The translations under genes and the position numbers were made by a program. Source: Corella eumyota (Eukaryota > Chordata > Ascidiacea > Phlebobranchia > Corellidae). Taken from it: DNA of 64,000 bases. Positions 1-12,500 of the stretch are shown here, in pieces (the stretch's first letter is position 1; every line of letters begins with the position of its first letter). The notes beneath the pieces were generated by a model, which was given only the letters and a program-made list of their open reading frames with translations, was not told the DNA's origin and did no database searches. The DNA is taken from NCBI GenBank assembly GCA_963082875.1, contig OY720103.1, positions 3,968,001-4,032,000 of the forward strand, read 5' to 3'.

Positions 1-55
1 AAGGTTATCTATGATAGGACTAGGCAGCCTGGCTTTAAAAGTTAAAAGTTTTAAC

Positions 56-2754
56 CTTGTTTTGTGAATCGATTCTGGCCTGAATTTGTCCACTCAGAAT
101 AAGCGGCATCAATTCGTCCTCCAGCTCAGTAACCGAACAGTTGAAAGCGCTTGCCATTTTGTGCATGTCAGCTAGTTTGTAGGGACTAAAATACTATAGA
201 AATATAACAATAGTTGACATAAGAATTTGAATAAAGCTATAGCCTATTTAGAAATGAATTGGTTAATTTTTTAAAAAGTGGCCTTCTTTAATAGAAGAAA
301 AATAAATATCTTAAAAAATAGTAAAAAAGAATAAAACCTGAACCAAAGCTCTTGATCTGATCTGGGCATAAAGTTTGTTGAGATGTGGGGATAAATACAA
401 GTCTAGCAGAGAGTTACTGTGCATGTCTTGCAACATTTTTAAACATTTTCCATACTGGGATTTGTAAAATGCAAACACCACTTCCCGTATTGTAGGCTCA
501 AGCTCCAGCAACAATTTAAAAGAACTAAATAAAAAGATTTATAAATATCGATTGGAGATCATCTACTTTACGTTTTTAAAACAGCAATTACTACTACCTG
601 CTGGTTATTAATTGTGTTTCCAATTCTTGTCTGTTAAAGGTAGCCAAAGCACACAATCCACCATAAATGGCAACACTGTTGGGACAAATTATCTGTAAAA
701 ATAAACTAAAATAAACTCATTGTTTCAATGTAAACCGAATTTCATACGTAAAATTAAAGTAGAAATATAGCTAAATTAGAAAATATATTTTAAAAGTCAC
801 GACAAAATGGCCGACCTCAGAAAAGTCACAATGATCTACAGATACTAGCAAAAAACTTTTGGCAGCAGCTCGATATTTCTTGGTAGCCAGCAAAGCCAAT
901 CCCGAAGCACATCTACAAATAAAAAAAAAACATAACTATCAAATTATACCCATTAACACATTGCCTAAAAATGTTATAGAAAAACACTTACTTTAATTTA
1001 TTGAAAGTGACAAGATTCTGATTATCTCGATCCTTCTCGGTCAAATCACAAGAGTTTTCAGCCTTGTTCACGTAGGTTAGCACATGTGTCCAATTACCAA
1101 GATAAACACAAACCTTAAAGACCAAACTTACATGATTTAATATTGATTACATATATTGGAAATTTTGCTAATAACAAATGCTAATAAATTTTTCCAAACC
1201 TCTTAAACTATAAGGAACTGTTTAATACACCTTATTTTAGTAATATTACCTTGATAACATTTAGACACATGTTGACAATATGTTTAGGCGAGGTGCAGTA
1301 GTCTCTTGCTCTGCTGTAACACTTCAAAGCATTATTCAGATCACCCATGTTTAAATAGTGGCATCCTATATCGTCAAACCCTCTCCTAAATTATAAGAAA
1401 ACTTATATAGATTTTTTTTAAATTCAACTTTTTTAAACATATTTTATTTTTAGGCTGTAGCCTGTGAGGTCTGCTAGCTTACATTAAGAACTAATAAATA
1501 TAAAAACAATATTTTTAAACAGAAAGCAATAGTTTTACCTTATGCTTTCCTTAATAGAATTTCCCTTATAGTTCCTCAAGTCAATATCAAGTTTTTCCAA
1601 GAGTGTGTTAGCATGCTTAGTGGTTTGTTCCACCCATGTTGTATCTAGTGGTGGAATTTGGTTTGTAATGCCAGCTATTGCATCAGGTAAGACTGAAGAT
1701 GCTCTATGCACGACAATGTATTAAATATAGCAATATTATTAGATTTAGTATTTAAAAATAGTCAGTTTAAACACAAGACAAAATGACTTAAAAATAGAAT
1801 TTATTTTTATGGCAACAATGGTTTTACCTTATTGCTTCTACTAATCTTTCGTGGATGTCCTGATAGTAAGTAACATTCAAAGTTTTCTTAGCATACTTCA
1901 TTGCCATTCTAAACAAACACATGAATTTTTATTTAAACATCGTTATTAACTCTTAGCTTAGAAAGCCAAGTATATAAGCCCTGTCATAAGGTAACAATTA
2001 ATGGTCTATTGCCCGAACATAATAATCTGCTGTTTGTTTTTTGTTGATGAAAGCAGAAAATATTTTTAGCACCCTACTTGAAGAGGTTTTGCATAGAAAG
2101 CAGATCATTATGTGAAAGACCACAATTTTTTTCAATTTCAATTAAAATAAATTGAAAATAAAAATATACTTTAAGGCTTCAACTCGAAGTGAAGGGGCAT
2201 GAGCAGCAACAAACAACAATCTGTCGATTCTCATCAGGCCAGTGTATCCCATAATACCAGGGTGCATGTCTAAGTCCTAAAATAAAAGCATTTCAAGTGT
2301 TAAAAACAATTTTAAAACTTATAACAATTTTTGTATGTCAAAATAAGTTAAATAAAATTTCCCTAAAAGAAATGTAAGACTTTTTAAGCAACATCCAAAA
2401 TTGATGCAACAATTTTTCATGCAAAAACAATTAATAAATATTCTAATTTAAGTCTTTAAAACAAATATCGTAATTTATTTATGGCTTGCCACAAAAATTA
2501 TTTAAACAAGATAGATTAATTATTCTTACCAAGTTAGGATTGTCAACAGTGAAGTTCCTTTCAATAACATGTTGATCAACATCATTGTCCTGTGGATCAG
2601 CATCTATTTGCATTGGTTCGATTACCTTTCATATAAAATGCCACATTATTAATACAGTTTTGATTTTTTGGAACACAAATAATATTTTAATAAAGAATAA
2701 AAAGTTCACCGGCATTGAGGCTGATTGAAAGATTCCAAGAGAGGGTAAAGGCAT
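56..2754 (-). CDS. GPS1: COP9 signalosome subunit 1 (CSN1/GPS1), 3' end outside window
   Basis: CSN1 is a scaffold subunit of the COP9 signalosome, the complex that removes NEDD8 from cullins. Eleven coding exons read on the minus strand: 2754-2710, 2625-2530, 2276-2170, 1908-1828, 1703-1539, 1385-1250, 1113-992, 912-816, 692-598, 524-338 and 193-56, with frames joining for 423 codons. The start [13 protein letters not shown] and the following [10 protein letters not shown] match the vertebrate N-terminus. Later stretches such as [38 protein letters not shown] and [12 protein letters not shown] match the helical-repeat and PCI region. The last visible exon is within the PCI domain, and the C-terminal tail lies beyond base 1. 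The donor after base 816 (GTCGGC) is weak, but the frame and homology support it. Family identity is certain; exon edges are by eye. Confidence 0.95.
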
Positions 2755-3590
2755 AATCAAAAGTTAAAAAAACCCTTCTAATATTTTACTTTCTTACAAT
2801 TTCTTTACTTATTTTTTATTTACGTCGTGTAACTTTCGCTTTCTGTACAACGTGTTATGCAAACTGTGACATATTTGTGCTTAAACAAGACGTAATTGCC
2901 TCGTTAAACCATTTATTTAAAACCTATCATTTAACAGGAAAAACACTATAAAACATGCCTTAAATTATATAAAAAAATTAAAATAAGTTTTCTTAATAAA
3001 TTTATTAGTGAATATGATCTCTGAGTTTGCTATGAGTAAGTTTTTGAGACAAGGAAATGAATAAAGATTATGCTTTTTACATTTCTTGTACCGGGATTTA
3101 AAGGCACATTGCAGTGAAAACTTTAATTTTGTCGTCAGAACCATAATACGAAAATGAAAACTGGGTTGCAATATTATAAACACGTTTAGATAAGTAATAT
3201 TCTAAGACAAAAAGAAGTTTTTTTTGTACAATTTGTAGCTACTCAACAAAGATAATAAACCACTTTTATTACACCAAATAACCTGGGAAATGTGTAGTTG
3301 TTAAGAGCAAGGCAGAAGGCTTAACTGCATAGACAGATAGAGTGTAGTGGCATTCGTGGATTCAATTTTCATTTTCTACTGGTTCTTTCTTTTATTTTTT
3401 TAACTAAGGTATAAAACAACTCGAGACAGGTAGCATAATTGTTATTAAAGTTTCTTAAACAGCAGTTTTATGACTAAAACAAAATTCACTTTTATTTTTT
3501 AGCTATCTTTAAGATTAACTTACAAAAATAAAACAAGCATCATAGCGTTACACAATAGCGGGGCAGTTTGGGTGAAAACAAGGGGCAAAG
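2755..3590. promoter_or_regulatory. Divergent intergenic region between GPS1 and PLC-gamma A
   Basis: This stretch separates two start codons on opposite strands, so both 5' untranslated regions and promoters must lie here unless upstream noncoding exons exist. It is AT-rich with no plausible coding sequence. The only open frame (minus, 2965-3183) has no recognisable protein character. A TTTTTTAG followed by CTATC near 3500 could be a splice acceptor for the PLC-gamma leader. No TATA box or known motif stands out. Confidence 0.45.
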
Positions 3591-6500
3591 ATGCCTGTCA
3601 AGTACCCAAATGGACCCACAGTGGTGCGTGGGATACAGGACCCCATGTTTGATTCAGAGTTTGAGGCAAATTCCTATTTGCTGAAACTGGAGAGAGGAAA
3701 CATGATGGTCAAGTTTTCCATGAAACGAAAACCAGAACAAAGAACATTTCAAGTAATATTTCGTGACTTTTGTTTTAAACTTTATAATAAATTTTCACTT
3801 TTGATATAAACATCAAATATATACACTAAAATATAAATACTTATTAAATGTTGAATTAAACAAAAATATACAAGTATTTTTATATATTATTTTAATTTAT
3901 TTTTCCAAGGTTAAAAAAGACACAAGGCAACTGGTTTGGATGAGAAATTTCAATGTTGAAGGATCCAGTGAGTTTTTTTTATATATATCTCATTTGTTTA
4001 ATTTAAATTTAAATCAGGTAAAGGTTATAATCGAAAATTTACAAATAAAAATTAAATCTTCTAATCGAAACTATGAAATTTTATGTAACTGTTTCGTTAG
4101 GAAATTATTTCTTATTAAACTTTGCAAAGCCCTTAAATTCCCAATTTTATTTATAAATATATCACATTTGTTTAAATAAAAACTTATTATACAATAAAAA
4201 TTCAACTGTTTAATCAGAAACTTACAAATAAAATTTAACTGTTTCGTTAACAAATCATGTCTTATTAAACTTTTGCAAAGACCTTAAATTAACAATTTGT
4301 AATATTATTTAGTTGACATAAGCGAGATAAAAGAAATAAGACCGGGCAAAAATTCAAAGGATTTTGATCGCATGCTGGATGAAGCGAGAAGATTGGATTC
4401 AATGGTCTGCTTTACAATCTTATACGGAAGTGAATTTAATCTGAAAATTTTATCCATAGCAGGTATAATTACTTTTTAAAAATGGTAAAAATGTATTTAC
4501 TCACCATTTACCTAAAGGAACAGCTTTAAAAGCCTATAAATTGAGTTCATAATCCTAAAAAAATATTTCAATTCTTGTTAAAAAGTGGTAAGGTAATATT
4601 TTTTTTGTTATCTTGTTGTTAATCAATAACAAACTAAGTGACTTGTGTTTTAAAAAATAGGAGGATGTAAGTACAAAGAAATTAAACTAGGTGTACAACA
4701 TCCTGTCTCTATACCGTGTACCGCACCAAGCACTTACTACTAGTTTCCTTTAAAATAATAAAGTGCAAATATATATAGAAACATTTTTTTAGTTAAATTT
4801 TGTTGAATACAAAATTTTTAATTTATTTGCAATGATATGTCGAAAAAAATTTAGACAAATATTGTTTGATTAATTTCAATCAATTTAAACAACCATTAAA
4901 ATGTTAAATTGATAATTACAGCGTGTTAAAAAGTCGCACACATGTTATTAAACAGTCTATATTGACTTGTAATCAAATGAACTTCCCGAGCCAGATAAAA
5001 AATCATGTTGAAAGATTATTATGCAACCAATCAAAACCTAGTAATGTAACCAAATCAAATAAAATATTGACTTTTAAATTAATATTAATATCACACACAA
5101 AAATATTAAAATATTTTTTTATATATATTGGGTTATTTTATGATAATTTTTTTTTCTTTAGCTAAACAACCGAATGAAAGGGAAGTATGGATTAGAGGCC
5201 TTTCTTACCTTGTTATCGATACCTTAAAATCACATTACCCTTTGCAAATCAACCGGTATGTTATCAGTTCTAATACATTATTGATTTGTATGTTTTCTTG
5301 AACAAAAACCCAAATACCATCCCAATGTCTTTTCAATTGATTTATGCTTTTTAGCAAATTCAATTTTTCTTTGTACTATTTATTAGATTTGTTATATCCT
5401 GTGTGGATTGATGGTATCCTTACATGTTATTGGTTCATGTATATACCATTTACATTATTTATATCACTTGGAATAAATTTTATTTTTTTAAATAACAGAT
5501 GGCTTAAAAAAGAATTCGATCAGATCTCGAGAAGAAACCAGTAAGTAAAAAATAAACAAAAACACAAATAAAAATAATTTTTCATGATCTTTTATACAAA
5601 AATTTCCAGTTTGCTTTTATAGTTTGATTAAGTATGGTAGATAAGCATGTATTTTTAAACCTAATAAAATAGGAATTAAAAACAAAGTCTTACTGAAATA
5701 TTAAGCAAAACTTGAAAAGCGAAATATTTTTTTCATTCTACTCCACTTTTATTTAATTTTTCTATTTTATTTTTATTACATATTCACTTAAATAATTTTG
5801 TATACAAAATATTTTTAAACTATATGTATCAGTTAATTTTTTAACCTTTCATGAACATTTTAAACAAAAAAATTTGCAAAAAAAGTACTTTTAGTCTATT
5901 ATTTTTCACCATCACTCTAAGTTAGTTGCATGTTATTTGATTTTATTTGCAAAGGAGACGCAGTAATTCAGACAATGACGAACCAAGGTAAGAGCTTTTG
6001 TTTGTTTGTTTGTCAGAAATTTTGTAGTTTGTTTTCTATGTTATAAAAGTGTTATATGGTTTGTAATTTAACAGTTGGTTTCTAATTTAATACATGATTT
6101 TTTGTTTAAAAATTAACAAATACTTTTATCACTAATTGTTTTGCTTGTCACTTAATTGCATGCTATATTCATTGTTTTTTTCATTATCAAGCATTATTTC
6201 ATTACACATTAAATGAAATAATTATTAATTTTCCTTTTTGGTGATTAACTATATTTAAATGTGCAATTTTTTTACAGAATAAACTTAAGAACAACTAAAG
6301 CTTGGCTTCCAAATGTTAACATGAAACCTCCCACAACTGCCAAACTAAGAGAAATATTTCAAGTTAGTTGCTAAAAAAACAAACATAAATATAATGAGCT
6401 AATCCATGTCCAAAAAATTATTCATTTTGGATTAAAATTTTATTTTTTATAGGAGGTAGATGGTAGAAAAAAAGGAGACATCGGTTTTAACCAATTTGTT

Positions 6501-9500
6501 CAGTTTTATTATTCACTTATGTTCCACAGCCAGAAGTCAATTTCTTCTTTTGTAGAAGTGTATTCGACAGCTACCAACAAGTAGGACAAATAATTATAAA
6601 CAATATTATCTAATGACCATATTTAAACTATATTTTTTGCTGATATATTTTGGTAATCTTTATCATACGATTAAAAAATGATTTTAGTTAGAATATTGTC
6701 TGTTTCAGATTAAGATATTCATCAAGGGATTTCCAAAACTTTTTACTACAAGAACAAAAGGTATTGTATTAATAATGTCTGCAAAACTTAGATCTATTTT
6801 AACCTAGTTAATATTATGACACATCACCAATTAATAATCACAAAGTAAAAAGGAACCAGTTTGTCTTATAAGTGAAATTTAACATGCTTTATATGTACAA
6901 TATGCCAAATTAACTTGATGTATTATCAATAAAAATACAAGAAATTTCTAAGGAAGTCCTGTATGTTATCTATTACCACTTTTATTCAGTAAACTTAAGG
7001 CATAAATGGCAACGCGTGCTTTTATTACAAAAAAAAAAAACATAAAAAAATTGACCAAAACAAAGTATTTTGCTGCGGAATTAAAGGTTTTAAATCACTT
7101 TAATTTTGTCCATATATGTCCTGGCCTCCTGCGTAAAGTGATTGCCCCAATATTAACCTTATTGAAATTCACTTGTATCCTGTTTCTATGTGTCAAGTGC
7201 CTGCATATTCAGCGCATAAGAGAAGCAAAACAAAAGCATGGCAATATCATGTCAGATTTTTGCATTAAACACATTCCAGCATGACACACTATTTTATACA
7301 ACCCTGACTTTTGTGCATAGTCTTTGAAAAACCATATAAAACACTTTTAAAAAATTTTGCTGATTAAGTTGACATTGTTGTTTTATTTGCAGGAAAATTG
7401 GGCAAGGGATTTGGGTACCGTGCAATCTTTCATGGTCGATTATCTGTCAGACAAAAACCGAAGCGACAACAGCGTTTACTTTGATAACAAAGAAGTAATT
7501 TTGTGTTTTTTATCCTTTTTAATTTAAGACGAATATTGTAAATAACAACCCTAAAAATTTGCATAAAAACAGTAAATATTTATGGCCCCTAAATTTTATT
7601 TCTGCAGATGTTGGCGTATTTATTCTCGAAGGAGAACTCAATTTGGGATGAGAAGTTTAACAATATTCCTAATGGGATGCTTGATCATCCGATGTCCCAT
7701 TACTGGATCTCCTCATCTCATAACACGTAAGTTTTAATTTAAATAAGTCCAAACATTAAAAAAAATTAAAGTATGAAATATACATAAAAAATTGAAGCTT
7801 TTTAAAAACAACCGCCTTTTAACTTTGATTGTCATTTAAAATATTATTTTTAAAAAAGGGTTTAAAAATCATTTAAAATTAGTAAATCTTTTTTTTTCTG
7901 ACCAAATTTTGTATTTTTATACTCTATTTTGGCTGATAATTATAGAATTAAAAATAAGGTATCGGCGTCGTAATCTAATAAACATAACCTTCCGACATCT
8001 TGGCTACAAACCATCTTATTAAATATTTATAAACATAATAAGCATTGATTTTCCAAGCCTAAATCAATAACATTACATCAACAGGAGAGGCTTTGAAAAT
8101 ACCGGCAAAAAATTTCCAAAATTGACATTTTTTGTGTATTGTGTTTGCAGGTATCTGACTGGTGATCAGATAAGCAGTGATTCATCTTGCGAGGCTTATG
8201 CTCGTGCTTTAAGAATGGGATGTAGGTGTATTGAATGTAAGTAATTTCGTAATAGTGTTTACAAAATTTTATTTTAACAAATTGCATAAAAACACAAAAA
8301 AAATAAAAAAACGACATTTAATGGTTAAAAAAAATTAATAATTGGTCAGAATAATGGTTATTAATTGGTTAAAATAATATTTAAATAATTGGTCAAAACA
8401 ATGTTTATTGATTGGTTAAAACAATGTTTAATAATTTGTTAAAACAATGTTTAATAACTGGTTAAAATAATATTTAAATAATTGGTCAAAACAATGTTGA
8501 TGAATGGTTAAAACAATGTTTAATAATTGGTTAAAACGATGTTGATGAATGGTTAAAACAATGTTTAATAATTGGTTAAAACCATGTTGATGAATGGTTA
8601 AAACAATGTTTAATAATTGGTTAAAACGATGTTGATGAATGGTTAAAACAATGTTTAATAATTGGTTAAAACGATGTTGATGAATGGTTAAAACAATATT
8701 TAATAATTGGTTAAAACGATGTTGATGAATGGTTAAAACAATGTTTAATAATTGGTTAAAACGATGTTGATGAATGGTTAAAACAATGTTTAATAATTGG
8801 TTAAAACGATGTTGATGAATGGTTAAAATAATGTTTAATAATTTGTTAAAACAATGTTTAATAATTGGTTAAAATAATATTTAAATAATTGGTCAAAACA
8901 ATGTTGATGAATGGTTAAAACAATGTTGATGAATGGTTAAAACAATGTTTAATAATTGGTTAAAACGATGTTGATGAATGGTTAAAACAATGTTTAATAA
9001 TTGGTTAAAACGATGTTGATGAATGGTTAAAACAATGTTTAATAATTGGTTAAAACGATGTTGATGAATGGTTAAAACAATGTTTAATAATTGGTCAAAA
9101 CAATGTTTAATGATTGGTTAAATCAATGTTTTTTAATTAGTCAAAATTTTGTTTATAAATTGGTTAAATCAGTGTTTATTAGTTGGTTAAAACAATGTTT
9201 GTTAATTGGTCAAAATCAAAATTGTAAGTAAACCATACAAATTATAAAAAGACCATAAAATGTAATTTAGCATCATAAACAAATTCTTTTTGCCAATGAA
9301 CAATGTATTATAAATATAAATTAAAACAATCGCATTTGTTTTGCATTTAACATAAAGTTGAGTCACGGTGAAACTCTTCAAACCAGGGTGACTCACATGA
9401 AGTGAAACTAGGCCTGAATAGAGAAACTCACTTTCCAAATTTAATGCAATTTAGGAATTTTTATTGTGTATATAAGGACAACTAAACATGGAAAATTTAC

Positions 9501-12500
9501 ACCCAGTTTCCTTGTATATTTATTGTAATGTATAAAAGTGTTGCAGTACCTACTAATCAAGAATCTTATTTATTTCTTATACCAACTAACTGTATAATGT
9601 ATTTGTTAAACCTGATTTTTACAAAGCGATTGGTGTTGTAACATATTGAGCTATTAGAATAACATATAAGGTGCTTATTCAATCATTGTAAACCTATGTT
9701 ACCTGTGCTATATAAATAAACAACCTTTTTAATTGATTATTTTACTACAGGAATTAGCTTACCAGATGTTATAAGAAAATTAAACTTGAATTGTAACAGT
9801 TTTTATAGCTTAAATAAACACTTTTTTTTTTTTGCTTATTAAAATTCTTTTTTTTTTGCTTATTAAAAATTTTTAACTTTTAATTAACAGTGGACTGCTG
9901 GGATGGGCCTGATTGTATGCCAATTATTTACCATGGACATACCTTGACCTCAAAAATTAAATTTCTTGACGTGTTGAAGACTATTCGAGATCATGCTTTT
10001 GTGGTATCAGAGTAAGCTTTCTTTCATATACTAAAAAAATATAAGTATCGCAATTCAAAACCTATTCTTGGCTATATACACTAACAGTAGTTTTGAAAAC
10101 ACTTGCAATAATGTACTTGAATTATTTTAAGGCTAATTTTAATATTTTCAATAAAAATTTAAAATTTTGTTTTTAGTTTGCCGCTGATATTGTCAATAGA
10201 AAATCACTGTAAGGTTGCACAGCAAAGACACATGGCCACAATGTTTGTTGATGTATTCGGAGGTAAGAACTAACTTAATACAGATAAATAATGTCACAGT
10301 ATTCATATATACAAGGTTGATTGACTGTCTGCCTTCAACTAACATATACTTGTGTGTGATATATATATATTTTTTTTGTTTATATCCTTATCCTCGATGT
10401 GGGAAGGTCAAATACGTGACCTAAACATAGAGTAACATTGGTTACTCCGACTCAGTCTTGAGTTGCCTTTAGCAGTTTGGTATATTATAGATTATAATTG
10501 CCTGGTGATTATGCTACTGATTAACTGCTGGCTTAGCAGGAGTTTACACAGTTTATAGCGCCTTATTCATGGGGACTACAGCCTGAGAACAGTGGGAATT
10601 GAACCCACGATCTCATGGTGGTGTAGCAAGTGTTCTTACCACTACTGCTTGTGATATATTAAGCACTTAACACAATTTGCATTTTTTTTATTGTAAAAGC
10701 CTTTAAATTAAACATACATGTACATATCTTTTACAAAGTTTTAATATTTATAAATTGATTTACTTAAAGATAGGCACTAAGTGTTGTTAAACATCTTTGT
10801 TTCCACAGACATGTTAGTAAAAAGCGTTGTTTCTAATGATGACAAAAACTTACCCACACCCAACCAACTTAGAAGAAAAATAATCATTAAAGTAAATAAA
10901 AAATCACTTTTATATAACTTTAAACTACATTTATATATGCTTGGTTTTTAATTTTATACCAGCAGCTTGGTGTAGTGGTAAGAACACTTGCTACACCACA
11001 CATGAGGTCGTGGGTTCAATCCCCACTGATCTCATGCTGTAGCTCCCTTGAGTAAGGCGCTATAAACGGGAAGAACTCCTGCTGAGCCAGCACTTAATCA
11101 GCAGCATAATTATCGGGCAATTATAATCTATAATATCCCGAACTGCCACAGGCAACTCGAGACTGGGTCGGAGTAACTAATGTTACTCTATGTTTAAGTC
11201 GCGCATTCCACTTTCCCACATCGAGGATAAAAATATATACAAAAAAAAAATTATTTAATTTTATTATTTGTTGGGCTTTAATTTATATCGAGTGTTTTAA
11301 TGTGAATTTTTAGCACAAAAAGTTAAGTGAACAAAACAGACAGACTGAAGAATTTACCGAAGCCTCTCCCTCAGGTAAAGTAAATTAAATCTAAACATTT
11401 TATTTTTGATCTATTATCTTAGCATAGGCTACATTTAAATACTAATAACCTTTCTATGTAGTTAATTTTTAGCTTTGTTTTATACAGAGGTAGCCATGGA
11501 TATTAGTAATTCAGTAAGGAATGGAATGATGTATTTCGAGGACCCTACGTTCAAGGTAAATTCAGCAAATTTCCTTTGGTTTTATTTCTTAAAAGTAACC
11601 CAATTAGTGCACTTAACATTTTTTGGTTTTAGCATTATGTTCTTTTGAAAAAATGTTTTTTTGGTTCATAGGACATTCAGTAATATTGGTTATTCGTTAT
11701 TGGTTGAAATATTGGTCATAATTTTAAAATATTGGTTATTACTAAAAATGGTTATTTGTTATTGGTTGAAATAATGGTTATAATTTTAAAATATTGGTTA
11801 TTAGTAAGAATGGTTATTTGATATTGGTAAAAATTATTGGTTATAATTTTTTTCAAAATGGTTATTAGTAAATTGGTTTTGGTAAAAATCGTTTCTTGTT
11901 GTTAGTAAATTTTGATCATAATAAAAAAAAATGGTTACTTAGCAAAATGGTTTTTAGAAGGATTTTACCTCACAGAAATCAATACCAAACTTTTCAATAA
12001 ATCTATCTTATTCAGAATTTAATTTGTATTTCAGGAGTGGAATTTACATTATTTTGTGTTAACGGACAACAAGTTAGTCTACACAGAGGAGAGACATTCA
12101 AATCCCAACGAAGATGACAGCGAATCTGAACCGGAGAACAACAATGAAGCAAAAGAAGCTGTAAGAAGTTTACTCGGCAAACCAATTTTTTAACTCCTTA
12201 AAAAGATCACAGTTAACATATCATTTTCACATACAAGTTACAATTTGTATTCACAAAACTGTCATAACTGTTAAATACTTTTCTACTTGTCTGTAATACA
12301 TTTACAAATTCAGTTTTGGGTTTGTAGCTGGACCATATTATAACTAAAAAACAAATTTTTGGGAAAAAAAGTCCTACTAAAACCTAGGGTCTTCCCATTT
12401 CGATAAGGCAACAGCTATGATCGAACCCAAGACCTTATGCACCGTTTATGTTTTCTAGGTAACGGATACCACAGAATTACATTATGGTGAAAAGTGGTTT

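Noticed and set aside
8320-9205. CRISPR-like array
   Set aside because: There are no unique spacers. Both alternating segments are repeats, in an animal intron, so it is a minisatellite.
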